Of a stretch of DNA of 47,741 nt, positions 22,336 to 29,489 are shown piece by piece; positions within the stretch are counted from its first letter, which is position 1, and every line of letters begins with the position of its first letter. This DNA is from Chthonomonadia bacterium (lineage in GTDB: Bacteria; Armatimonadota; HRBIN16). Below the pieces are notes generated by a model that searched no databases, was not told the origin of the DNA, and saw only the letters and a program-made list of their open reading frames with translations. A program made the position numbers and the translations under genes. The stretch covers positions 1-47,741 of the forward strand of contig JABUFA010000028.1 in the NCBI GenBank assembly GCA_013314755.1, read 5' to 3'.

Positions 22336-24303
22336 TTGTATCGTTCAGTAGCTGTGGAACAGATAAGGCGGTACGAAGACAGACGGCAGGCGGTGGTGGC
22401 AGTCAGCTGGAGAGCGGCACGGGCGATTCTCTGGGGATTGATTCTGGTGGTGGCGCTGTGTGCGCTGACCATCCACTCGAACCTGATATACCGGCGTTAC
22501 ATCACCGCTGCCTCGCTGCCGAGCGGTGCGGTGTTCTTCTTTTTCCTGACGGTGGTGCTGAACGGGATAGTGCGGCGGATCAACGCGCGGTGGGCGATGC
22601 AGAAGTGGGAACTGGGCATTGTGTTCTCCATGCTGTTTATCTCCGCTGCGTTACCACAGGCTTCGCTGGGTGAGACGCTGGTGACGCTGGCGGTTGCGCC
22701 CCAATATTATCCGCGGCGGGGTGGGATCCCCTATGCCGAACAACTGGCGGATGCTATCCCCTCGTGGCTGCTGGTGCAGGAGAGAGAGGCGGTGCGCACG
22801 TTTTATGAGGGGCTACCTCCCGGTCACTCCATCCCGTGGGGTGCCTGGGTGGTGCCGATGGTCGGGTGGACGTTGTTTGCGCTCGCCCTGATTGCGGCGC
22901 TCGGGTGCCTGGCACGCATCCTGTCGCACCGATGGATTGAGGAAGAGCGGGTGACCTTCCCGCTGATGGAACTGCCTCTGGAGATGATGGGTGCGGGAAG
23001 CGAAGGCAACCGTTTCTGGCGCAATCCGCTGCTGTGGCTGGGCTTTGCGATACCCGGCACTATGATTGGCATCGGGCAGATGCACGCCTATTTCCCCACC
23101 GTTCCCGAAATCGGGCAGATTATCACCTGGCGAATCGGCGAGGGCTGGCAGACCGCTCCGCTTAACGCCCTGCGCGATTTCGTGTTTCCGGTGTGGATGC
23201 TGGTGATTGGCGTCTCGTATCTGATTAACGGCGAGGTGGCTGCCTCGATCTGGGTGTTTCATCTGCTTTACCGGGCACAGCTGCTGATTTTTGCACTGAT
23301 GGGCTACAACGCTGCCGCTCCATCGGGCACGGTGACCTTCAATCCGATGGACTGGATCCACCACACCGAGTTTGGGGCGTGCGTGGTGCTTTCGATAGCG
23401 ATGTTGATGCCTGTATGGGCAGATGTGGTAAAGGCATGGCGGCGGGAACCGGATGCGAAGGTATCGCGTGGGGCGGTGCTGGGCTTCCTCGCGGCGAACG
23501 GCGCGATGTTGCTGTGGGCGATGCTCGCCGGCGGGCATGTGGTGATGATGCTCCTGTTCCTCGCGGTGCTATATGCCATTGTGCTGGCGCTGGGCAGGAT
23601 GGTGGCTTCGGGCGGGGTCTATCTGGTGGACAACGGCTATGTGCCCGAGCGGTTGATACAGGGGCTGTCGGGGAGCCTATGGCCCAGCAACGGCAGTTTA
23701 TGGATGCTCAATGCACACAATGCCCTCGTGGGGCGGGCGGACATGAGCTTCCTGTACTTCGCCCTGAACGATGAGAAGTTTCGCTACGAGGCGAGGCTGC
23801 CCCAGCGTGTGCACCTGTTGGGTGTGGTAGTCTCGGTGCTGGCAGCATTGCTGGGAGCGTATTTCTTCATCCTGTGGTGGTCGTATCAGTACGGTGCGGT
23901 CAACTTCGCCGCGTGGCCCCTCTCGTGGAACGTGCCCCAGCACCTTCAGCGTTTGATGGCTGGCATGGCGTCGCGACAACCGCCATCCGCAGAGGTGTGG
24001 AGCGCTACCCTTCTGGGCGCGGGTATCGGTCTGTTTCTACTGAACATGAATCGGCGGTTCACCTGGTGGAGGCTGTCGCCCATTGGTTTTGTGATTGCCA
24101 GCAGTGAAAACGTGAGCGGGCAGATTTGGGGCGGCGCGTTCATTGGGTGGTTGGTCTCCTCACTGGTGAAGCGTTACGGTGGCATGCCCCTGTACCGAAA
24201 GCTGCGCCCCTTTTTCCTGGGGCTGATTCTGGGCGATGTGGTGGTGTACTGCACAATAGTGCTGCTGGAGTCGCTAATAGGCGTGCGCGGGGCGGGGTTT
24301 TAG
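22336..24303 (+). CDS. Large multi-pass membrane protein, DUF6785-like
   Basis: From TTG at 22336 (GGGAGG about 10 bases upstream) the protein has 655 residues; the frame is open back into rluB, but that part is not plausible. A GTG a few codons later is an alternative. About a dozen hydrophobic helices are visible (ARAILWGLILVVALCALTIH, VFFFFLTVVLNGIV, ELGIVFSMLFISAALP, GWTLFALALIAALGCLARIL, MLLWAMLAGGHVVMMLLFLAVLYAIVLAL, VLAALLGAYFFILWWSY, others). EEERVTFPLMELPLEMM after the early helices, and PRRGGIPYAEQLADAIPSWL in a loop, match what I know of the DUF6784/DUF6785 oligopeptide-transporter-like family of Planctomycetes and Armatimonadota. Transport is likely; the substrate is unknown. Confidence 0.8.
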   Translation: MYRSVAVEQIRRYEDRRQAVVAVSWRAARAILWGLILVVALCALTIHSNLIYRRYITAASLPSGAVFFFFLTVVLNGIVRRINARWAMQKWELGIVFSMLFISAALPQASLGETLVTLAVAPQYYPRRGGIPYAEQLADAIPSWLLVQEREAVRTFYEGLPPGHSIPWGAWVVPMVGWTLFALALIAALGCLARILSHRWIEEERVTFPLMELPLEMMGAGSEGNRFWRNPLLWLGFAIPGTMIGIGQMHAYFPTVPEIGQIITWRIGEGWQTAPLNALRDFVFPVWMLVIGVSYLINGEVAASIWVFHLLYRAQLLIFALMGYNAAAPSGTVTFNPMDWIHHTEFGACVVLSIAMLMPVWADVVKAWRREPDAKVSRGAVLGFLAANGAMLLWAMLAGGHVVMMLLFLAVLYAIVLALGRMVASGGVYLVDNGYVPERLIQGLSGSLWPSNGSLWMLNAHNALVGRADMSFLYFALNDEKFRYEARLPQRVHLLGVVVSVLAALLGAYFFILWWSYQYGAVNFAAWPLSWNVPQHLQRLMAGMASRQPPSAEVWSATLLGAGIGLFLLNMNRRFTWWRLSPIGFVIASSENVSGQIWGGAFIGWLVSSLVKRYGGMPLYRKLRPFFLGLILGDVVVYCTIVLLESLIGVRGAGF

Positions 24304-24725
24304 GATAAGTGGAGTGAAGGAAATCTGTCCTTTACCGTTTTTTCCTCCTGCAACCTCCGCAGGGCATCCCCGTAAACTCCTGAGTTAGATTTTAAGCACA
24401 CAATTTTTCGAAAATTTTCCCCGAAAATGCCCCAAAACCCCGTTTTTGGTACGAATCTTGCTATATATACAGGGTGGAGAACCTGAGCTGGGGCGCTTGC
24501 TACCCCGAGGAGGGAAGGCATGCTGTTCGTCAGAGATTCTGTTTTGTTTGTGAGAGAGGAGAGCGTGCCCTGTATAGCACTTGTAGAAACTGCAGCGGCG
24601 AGTGTGCTAGGAAAATTTTACAGGGATGGGGCGAAAACCCTGTTGACAAACCTGTACCCGTGCGTTACAATAGGCTCAGGTAATCCATCACAGTACCACT
24701 CTAAGAAAGGAGATGGAAGGCGAGT
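24304..24725 (+). other. 422-base intergenic leader before the PEP-CTERM gene
   Basis: Contains a possible weak terminator for the preceding gene (AAGGA-AATCTG-TCCTT followed by a T-run, about 24317-24347), an AT-rich stretch ending TATATATAC (near 24470) that may hold a promoter, a small open frame with a good ribosome site (24520-24729) and the main promoter (24643-24671). No RNA family was recognised by eye. Confidence 0.5.
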
Positions 24726-24729
24726 ATGA
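24520..24729 (+). CDS. Possible small upstream reading frame (69 aa)
   Basis: ATG 24520 is preceded by GAGGAGGGAAGGC, a strong ribosome site, and the frame ends TGA in an ATGA overlap with the start of the PEP-CTERM gene, as in translationally coupled pairs. The predicted peptide begins MLFVRDSVLFVREESV and matches nothing I know. Against it, a near-perfect promoter lies inside the frame, so transcripts from that promoter would not carry the start. It could be a leader peptide gene or chance. Confidence 0.3.
   Translation: MLFVRDSVLFVREESVPCIALVETAAASVLGKFYRDGAKTLLTNLYPCVTIGSGNPSQYHSKKGDGRRV
24643..24671 (+). promoter_or_regulatory. Promoter of the PEP-CTERM gene
   Basis: TTGACA (24643-24648, perfect) and TACAAT (24666-24671) are 17 bases apart. 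The start would be near 24678; the 48-base leader contains AAGAAAGGAG and GGAAGG before the ATG at 24726. Confidence 0.8.
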
Positions 24730-25412
24730 AAGTGTTACGTTCGTGGCTTGTTTTAGGCATCGCGTCGGCAACGCTGATGCTCTTCAGCCTCAGTCCCGCC
24801 AGCGCCCTGCAGTTTTATATCACGAAGGCGGGAGAGACAACCCCCATCACCGAAATGGTGGTCGCACCGGGTGAATCTTTCACACTTTCCGTGTGGATTC
24901 AACACAGCCCGGAAAGGGTTCAGGGTATAGAGGTGATGTTCGGGTTTGACCGGGCGACCGCGATGGGTACCAGTGCAACTCCATTAGACAACAAGATTGT
25001 GCTGGATGGTACGGTGGCTACCGCGGTAATACCGAGGCTCACAGCACTTGGCGACCCAGTATTCAACAGCTTGGCGGGGGCGCGAGGCACCGGCACGAGA
25101 CCCTACGGTGTGAGATACGTTCAGCTAAGTACAAGCAAAGTCGATGTTTCCGCAGGAGCGATCGTCTTTGACATCAAGCTGAAAAACCAGGGTCTGATGC
25201 CGGGAGACTCACCCTATACGCTGTACATCTGGGATCTTGGCAGTGGAGCATCCTACACTTCCCTCGCAACTTTGGAGACGGGGGCTACGATCAGACCGGG
25301 TGGCAGCTACACCCTGAACCTGGTCCCTGTTCCCGAACCGGGTAGCCTGCTGGCACTGACGACCGGTGTGGTTGGTTTGGCTGGTATGGCGCTGCGTCGC
25401 CGACGCGCATAG
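24726..25412 (+). CDS. PEP-CTERM sorted surface protein
   Basis: A protein of 228 residues. It has a signal peptide (MKVLRSWLVLGIASATLMLFSLSPASA) and a C-terminal PEP-CTERM tail: VPEPGSLL, a hydrophobic helix (LALTTGVVGLAGMAL) and RRRRA. Proteins with this tail are recognised by an exosortase, cut and anchored or released at the outer surface, often with exopolysaccharide. The middle is beta-rich (MVVAPGESFTLSVWIQ, GIEVMFGFDRATAMG, GAIVFDIKLKNQGLMPGDSPYTLYIWD) and resembles a cohesin-like fold seen in many PEP-CTERM proteins. No exosortase gene is in the window. The gene has its own promoter and terminator, so it is expressed alone. Confidence 0.92.
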   Translation: MKVLRSWLVLGIASATLMLFSLSPASALQFYITKAGETTPITEMVVAPGESFTLSVWIQHSPERVQGIEVMFGFDRATAMGTSATPLDNKIVLDGTVATAVIPRLTALGDPVFNSLAGARGTGTRPYGVRYVQLSTSKVDVSAGAIVFDIKLKNQGLMPGDSPYTLYIWDLGSGASYTSLATLETGATIRPGGSYTLNLVPVPEPGSLLALTTGVVGLAGMALRRRRA

Positions 25413-25438
25413 TCCATCCATCGCTTTTCCACTTCCAG

Positions 25439-25470
25439 CACAGCCCCCGTCTGGGGGCTGTGTTGTTTTT
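25439..25470 (+). terminator. Intrinsic terminator of the PEP-CTERM gene
   Basis: CACAGCCCCC-GTCT-GGGGGCTGTG is a perfect 10-bp hairpin followed by TTGTTTTT, 27 bases after the stop codon. A classic Rho-independent terminator and the clearest in the window. Confidence 0.93.
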
Positions 25471-25514
25471 GCCCGCCCGGCGGTTGTATACTGTAGGTGG
25501 ACGCGGGTTATGTT

Positions 25515-25855
25515 ACCTAACCCCCAGCCCCTTCCCTGCGAGGGAAGGGGAGCCAGATTCCTCCCCGCGTGCGGGGAGGTTAGGTGGGGCTTTTCAGGTG
25601 TTGTCAGCCCCCCCTGTCGTCCCCCCGCAAGCAGGGGGACATCCCTCTGCTCGTGGGAGAGGGTCAGGGTGAGGGCTTTCGCAGGGGTGTAGGTGAGGCT
25701 GTATGTCGGCTCACCGGGAGGTTCGCCCTCCAATTTTGTCGCCTGTGTCATCTCTGGAGGGCGAGGCTCCTGCCGAGCCGTTGCCAACCGAACCCGCAGA
25801 TACTCCTCTCTCCGCGTCGGGGAGAGGTTGGGAGAGGGGTGCCCGGAATGGGCTT
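25515..25855 (+). repeat. GC-rich hairpin repeat, copy 2
   Basis: Same modules and orientation as copy 1 (20768-21060), with core 25560-25680. It starts CCTAACCCCCAGCCCC and CCTTCCCTGCGAGGGAAGG, runs through the CTCCCCGCGTGCGGGGAG and CCCCCCGCAAGCAGGGGG hairpins to GTCAGGGTGAGGGCTTTC, then CTCACCGGGAGGTTCGCCCTCCA, a second GGAGGGCGAGGCTCCTGCCGAGCC piece, and CTCTCCGCGTCGGGGAGAG. It fills the gap between the terminator and the proline dehydrogenase gene. Open frames through it are low-complexity by-products. No gene is seen in 25471-25883. Confidence 0.85.
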
Positions 25856-25883
25856 GAAAAACCGTTGACGATTGAGGAGAAGA

Positions 25884-26795
25884 ATGCTGAGCCGAACTGT
25901 TGTGCTGAAAATCGCTTCGCTTCCTCCGGTACGCCACCTGATTACCCGGGGGCGACCGTTCCGCAAACTGGTTGACCGCTTCGTCGCCGGCGAAAGCCTG
26001 CAGGATGCTCTCCGCGTTGCCACCCATCTGCAATCGAAGGGCTTAAAGGTTTCCATCGACTATCTGGGCGAGAGCGTGCGCGACCGGCAGATGGCAGAGT
26101 CGGTGGTGGAAGAGTATCTGCGTGCCCTGCCCGCGCTGGCAGAGGCGGGACTGGATACCCAGGTTTCGGTGAAGCTCACCCAGCTGGGGCTGGATATTGA
26201 AAACGACTTTTGCGTGCACAATCTGGAGCGCATCGTGCAGTGTGCGCAGGAGGTCGGAGGCTTCGTGCGCATTGATATGGAGAGCAGTGAATACACCCAG
26301 CGCACCTTGGACATCTTTTACGCCCTGCACGAGCGCTATCCCAATCTGGGCGTGGTGATCCAGGCGTACCTCTATCGCAGTGAGGAGGACATTGAGAGGC
26401 TGATTGGCTGTAAGGCGTCGGTGCGGCTGTGCAAGGGGGCGTATGCGGAACCCGCCACCGTCGCCTATCCCCGGCGCGCCCAGGTGAACTCTGCGTACCG
26501 CCGCCTGATGCGCAAATTGCTGGTCAACGGGCACAGTCCTGCCCTCGCCACGCACGACGAAAGCATCATCCGCGATGCGATTGCCTTTGTGCAGGAACAG
26601 GGCATCCCGCCTCAGCGTTTTGAGTTCGAGATGCTGTACGGTATCCGGCGCGACCTGCAGGAGCAGCTGGTGGAGCAGGGCTACCAGATGCGCGTGTACG
26701 TGCCGTATGGGGAGGCATGGTATCCCTACTTCACCCGTCGCCTGGCGGAGCGACCCGCGAACCTGCTTTTCTTCCTGCGCCACGTCCTGCGCTGA
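25884..26795 (+). CDS. Proline dehydrogenase
   Basis: From ATG 25884 (GAGGAGAAGA just upstream) the protein has 303 residues, the size of monofunctional ProDH as in Thermus and Deinococcus. The FAD-dependent enzyme oxidises L-proline to 1-pyrroline-5-carboxylate at the membrane face and passes electrons to the quinone pool. Visible: SIDYLGESV (near residue 52), VSVKLTQLGLDI, FVRIDMESSEYTQRTLDIF, GVVIQAYLYRSEEDI, VRLCKGAYAEP with the substrate/FAD-contacting lysine, LATHDESIIRDAI, FEFEMLYGIRRDLQ and VYVPYGEAWYPYFTRRLAERPAN, all diagnostic. The P5C dehydrogenase that would complete the route to glutamate is not nearby. It is transcribed toward the small minus-strand gene, 2 bases from its stop. 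Confidence 0.95.
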   Translation: MLSRTVVLKIASLPPVRHLITRGRPFRKLVDRFVAGESLQDALRVATHLQSKGLKVSIDYLGESVRDRQMAESVVEEYLRALPALAEAGLDTQVSVKLTQLGLDIENDFCVHNLERIVQCAQEVGGFVRIDMESSEYTQRTLDIFYALHERYPNLGVVIQAYLYRSEEDIERLIGCKASVRLCKGAYAEPATVAYPRRAQVNSAYRRLMRKLLVNGHSPALATHDESIIRDAIAFVQEQGIPPQRFEFEMLYGIRRDLQEQLVEQGYQMRVYVPYGEAWYPYFTRRLAERPANLLFFLRHVLR

Positions 26796-26797
26796 GG

Positions 26798-27121
26798 CTA
26801 CAGCGACTTCAGTATCTCCACCACCTGCGCAATCTTCTCATCGTAGCGCAGGGCGTTCTCACGCACCACGCGATGCAGGAGCTCCAGACGCTCGTGGTCA
26901 ATCTGGTTGTGCGCGAACAGCGTAATCGCCTCGGGGGAGTGCATCTCACGCAGGACCAGGCACACCTCATCGTCGTCACGATAGACCCGCAGGGTGTAGG
27001 AGCCGTCAATCACCGCCGCATAGGTATCCCTTTCGCCCACAGGCTCCCACATCAGCCGTTTGTCGCGGGTTTTGTCGATCAAAACCTCCACCAGCTCGGT
27101 CAGTGTTTCGTGACTGCTCAT
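26798..27121 (-). CDS. Small soluble protein of unknown function (107 aa)
   Basis: From ATG 27121 (GAGGGG 5 bases upstream) the protein has 107 residues; a longer frame adds 5 weak residues. It has an N-terminal helix (LTELVEVLIDKTRDK), a beta-rich middle (YAAVIDGSYTLRVYRDDDEVCLVLREM) and a helical end (LELLHRVVRENALRYDEKIAQVVEILKSL). It has no signal peptide or membrane helix. The pattern could be a small sensor or inhibitor with a single beta-sheet, but I recognise no family. It is convergent with the proline dehydrogenase gene. Confidence 0.75.
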   Translation of the reverse strand: MSSHETLTELVEVLIDKTRDKRLMWEPVGERDTYAAVIDGSYTLRVYRDDDEVCLVLREMHSPEAITLFAHNQIDHERLELLHRVVRENALRYDEKIAQVVEILKSL

Positions 27122-27330
27122 GGAAACCCCTCGCACAAAGGTTGTTTACGTTCCCATTATCGGCGGATTTCGGGGCTAGTTGCACGGTAATTGTGCGGAA
27201 TTGGCGATGCAGGCTCTCTGGGATATGCCGACATTCATAAGGGCGTTACCAGAATCTACATGAGGCTTCGAGACAGGTTGCCCGCACTTTCGTCCGCAGG
27301 AACGTCGTTCGTCCCGTTTATCCTGTCCTT

Positions 27331-27406
27331 GCGATTGGAAATCGCAGGCAACACAGAACGAAACCTGCTTACGCAGGTTAAGGGTCTGCTGAAGCAAGCT
27401 TCAGCA
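27331..27406 (+). repeat. Triple-hairpin element
   Basis: Three perfect hairpins in a row within 76 bases: GCGATT-GGA-AATCGC (27331-27345), AACCTGC-TTAC-GCAGGTT (27362-27379) and TGCTGAAG-CAAG-CTTCAGCA (27387-27406). The linkers are 16 and 7 bases. This is far more structure than chance would give and has the look of a non-coding mobile or regulatory RNA-like repeat. The element may extend upstream to about 27290. It lies 30 bases before the sigma gene promoter. Only one copy is in this window. Confidence 0.7.
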
Positions 27407-27435
27407 CTCCAAAGAGGTTAACCTCCGCAGACCGC

Positions 27436-27464
27436 TTGACTTCTCTCCATTTGGCGGTTACAAT
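27436..27464 (+). promoter_or_regulatory. Promoter of the ECF sigma/anti-sigma/dnaN genes
   Basis: TTGACT (27436-27441) and TACAAT (27459-27464) are 17 bases apart. The start near 27471 leaves a leader of only about 28 bases to the ATG at 27499, without a clear ribosome site. The sequence resembles a housekeeping promoter, not an ECF autoregulated one (no AAC/CGT-type boxes), so the sigma gene is not obviously self-activating. Confidence 0.75.
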
Positions 27465-27498
27465 CTGCGTGCGGTACTTTTTGAGCCTCCCAAACGTC

Positions 27499-28047
27499 AT
27501 GTGTATGGAAAGCGGTAGAGAGAGCGAAGATGCACGGCTGGTCGCGCGGTTCCGTGCGGGCGAGATGCAGGCGCTGGAGACGCTGTTCTGGCGCTATGCA
27601 GACGCCGTTCTGGCATACGCCACCCGCCTGCTGGGCAACCGCACGGACGCCGAAGAGGTGCTCTCCGAGGTGTTCCTGCGCGCCTTTGACGGCTTGATGG
27701 GCTATCGCGCCGAGGGCACGTTCAAAGCGTGGCTGTTTCGCATCGCACGCAACTGCTGTATTGACCGCCTGCGCCAGCCGCGCCTCCTGCGCATCGAGGA
27801 GGTCACCGAGCCGATGCAAAACGACGCCACTGCCGACGTGGAACTGCGCGTGGCAGTACAGCGTGCGCTGAGGCGGCTGCCCGAAGAGTATCGGACGGTT
27901 CTGCTGTTGTGCGATGTGGAGGAGTTCACGGCGAAAGAGGTGGCGCAGATGCTGGAGCGCAGTGTGCCCTCGGTGAAAGGGATGCTGTATCGGGCGCGGG
28001 CGGCACTGCGCGATGCGCTCTCGGAAGAATGGGGTGAAGAGGGATGA
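27499..28047 (+). CDS. ECF-subfamily RNA polymerase sigma factor
   Basis: The promoter lies at 27436-27464, so starts further upstream are excluded; ATG 27499 or the one at 27505 gives about 182 residues. Region 2: LVARFRAGEMQALETLFWRYADAVLAYATRLLGNRTDAEEVLSEVFLRAF, with core-binding and -10 recognition parts, then AWLFRIARNCCIDRLRQ. Region 4: ALRRLPEEYRTVLLLCDVEEFTAKEVAQMLERSVPSVKGMLYRARAALRDAL, with the -35-binding helix-turn-helix. It is coupled by an ATGA overlap to the zinc anti-sigma gene, which should hold it inactive. The signal and regulon are unknown. Confidence 0.94.
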   Translation: MCMESGRESEDARLVARFRAGEMQALETLFWRYADAVLAYATRLLGNRTDAEEVLSEVFLRAFDGLMGYRAEGTFKAWLFRIARNCCIDRLRQPRLLRIEEVTEPMQNDATADVELRVAVQRALRRLPEEYRTVLLLCDVEEFTAKEVAQMLERSVPSVKGMLYRARAALRDALSEEWGEEG

Positions 28048-28337
28048 AGTGCGCTGAAGTGCGCGAACTGCTGGGCAACTACATGGACCAGGAGCTGACC
28101 GAAAGCATGATGCAGAGGATAGAGAGGCATCTGCTTCGGTGTCCCGCCTGCGCCTATGAGGCGCGCTCCATTGAACAGGCGCGAGAGATGCTTCGGCGGG
28201 GCGTGGAATCGCCGATGGTCTCGGAAGGGACAGGCGAACGCATCCTGCGCCATCTGGCGGAACGCTTCCCGCACCTGCAGAGGTCGCGCCCAGCCGACGA
28301 ACAGCCGCTCTCCCTGCCGCTGTTACCAGAGGACTAA
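28044..28337 (+). CDS. Soluble zinc-finger anti-sigma factor
   Basis: A protein of 97 residues overlapping the sigma gene by 4 bases (ATGA). The N-terminal half is the ZAS domain: MKCAEVRELLGNYMDQELTESMMQRIERHLLRCPAC, with H-x3-C-x2-C in HLLRCPAC and an extra C3 near the start (CAEVRELL), giving the usual four zinc ligands (Cys or His). A helical linker follows. There is no transmembrane helix, so unlike most Armatimonadota ZAS proteins it is cytoplasmic, resembling RsrA- or ChrR-type redox- or metal-released anti-sigmas. It probably binds sigma region 2/4 and lets go when the zinc ligands are oxidised; that part is inferred from the family. Confidence 0.9.
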   Translation: MKCAEVRELLGNYMDQELTESMMQRIERHLLRCPACAYEARSIEQAREMLRRGVESPMVSEGTGERILRHLAERFPHLQRSRPADEQPLSLPLLPED

Positions 28338-28359
28338 TACACATCAAGGGAGGCTCATG

Positions 28360-29478
28360 ATGAAAATCACCACAACGCGCAAGGACCTGCTGGAAGGCGT
28401 ACAGACGGTAGCACATGCCGTCAGTGGGCGAAGCTCTCTGCCCATCCTGCAACACATTCACCTCAGCGCGGAAGGCGACGGCTTGAAACTGACCGCATCC
28501 GACCTGGAGATTGGCATTGAATGCTTCGTGCCGGCGACCGTTGAAATGCCCGGCGAAGCCACTTTGCCTGCTCGCCTCACGCAGGAGGTGCTTTCCTCTC
28601 TGCCCGATGCCGACGTGAAGATGAGCGACGACGCCACGCACTCGGTGCAGATTACCTGCGAGCGGTCGGAATACAAGTTGCTGGGGCTGTCGCCGAGCGA
28701 GTATCCCACCCTGCCAGAGGTCAGCGATGCCACCAGTTTCACCGTGCCTGCCGATACGCTGAAGGAGATGATTAAGCAGACCATCTTCGCCGTTAGCACG
28801 GAAGAGACCCGCGCTATCCTGACGGGCGTGCTGGTGGAGTGCGACGGAGTGACCCTGCGCATGGTGGCGACGGATACCCACCGCCTCACGGTGCGCTCGC
28901 ACCCGGTAAGCGTCAACGCCCTGGAGACGCCGATTGCCGCGGTGGTGCCGGCGCGTGCGATGAACGAGCTGGGGCGCATCGTGGGCGATTATGAGGGCGA
29001 GGTGGAGGTGCAAATCGGGCGTAATCAGGCTTCGTTCCGACCAGTGGACGACCCGAGGCGCACGTTCCTGATCACCCGCCTGATTGATGGACAGTTCCCC
29101 GCCTATCAGCGCGTCATCCCGACTACTTATACCAAGCGGTTGACCCTCGCCACTGAAGAGTTTCTGCGAGCGGTGCGCCGCGCCAGCCTGGTCGCCCGCG
29201 ACGTGAGCAACCGCCTGATTTTCAGCACCAACGGCGAGTATCTGATTATCGAAGCCGAAAGCGGGCAGTCGGGCAAGGCGCACGAAGAGGTGGAGGTGGT
29301 ACGCGAGGGAGACGACATCACCGTTGCCTTCAATGCCCGCTATCTGATTGACGTGCTGAACGTGATCGATTCCGAAGGCGTGCATCTGGAGTTGACGGAA
29401 CCCCTGCGCCCTGCGGTCATCCGCCCGGTGGAGCAGGACAACTACCTGTGCGTGTTGATGCCCATGGCGTTGACGTAG
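28360..29478 (+). CDS. dnaN: DNA polymerase III beta subunit (sliding clamp)
   Basis: Starts MKITTTRKDLLEGVQTV; GGGAGG is 6 bases before this ATG and only 3 before the preceding in-frame ATG (28357). Length 372 residues is normal. The ring-shaped dimer tethers the replicative polymerase to DNA. Three repeats of the clamp fold are visible: domain 1 (LPILQHIHLSAEGDGLKLTASDLEIGIEC), domain 2 (ILTGVLVECDGVTLRMVATDTHRLTV), domain 3 (FNARYLIDVLNVI), ending YLCVLMPM, where the peptide-binding pocket residues lie. The usual neighbour dnaA is absent; instead the ECF sigma and anti-sigma genes lie just upstream, 22 bases away. This is therefore probably not at the replication origin. Confidence 0.96.
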   Translation: MKITTTRKDLLEGVQTVAHAVSGRSSLPILQHIHLSAEGDGLKLTASDLEIGIECFVPATVEMPGEATLPARLTQEVLSSLPDADVKMSDDATHSVQITCERSEYKLLGLSPSEYPTLPEVSDATSFTVPADTLKEMIKQTIFAVSTEETRAILTGVLVECDGVTLRMVATDTHRLTVRSHPVSVNALETPIAAVVPARAMNELGRIVGDYEGEVEVQIGRNQASFRPVDDPRRTFLITRLIDGQFPAYQRVIPTTYTKRLTLATEEFLRAVRRASLVARDVSNRLIFSTNGEYLIIEAESGQSGKAHEEVEVVREGDDITVAFNARYLIDVLNVIDSEGVHLELTEPLRPAVIRPVEQDNYLCVLMPMALT

Positions 29479-29489
29479 CCGCTCCCGAT

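Larger units (their letters stand above)
27122..27498. other. 377-base gene-free region
   Basis: Divergent region between the small minus-strand gene and the ECF sigma gene. It holds the triple-hairpin element (27331-27406) and the sigma gene promoter (27436-27464). An open frame through it on the plus strand is merely the read-through of the hairpin element. I see no tRNA. Confidence 0.6.

Noticed and set aside
24474-24683. Zinc-ribbon-like 69-residue frame (C-x2-C...C-x2-C)
   Set aside because: Its GTG start has no ribosome site and it overlaps another candidate frame; the cysteine pattern could be chance. Kept only as a note in the findings.
25366-25868. Several overlapping small frames in the hairpin repeat
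   Set aside because: They translate the repeat (for example GERVRVRAF-like and LEGEAPAEP-like strings) and recur in all copies in different frames, so they are repeat by-products.
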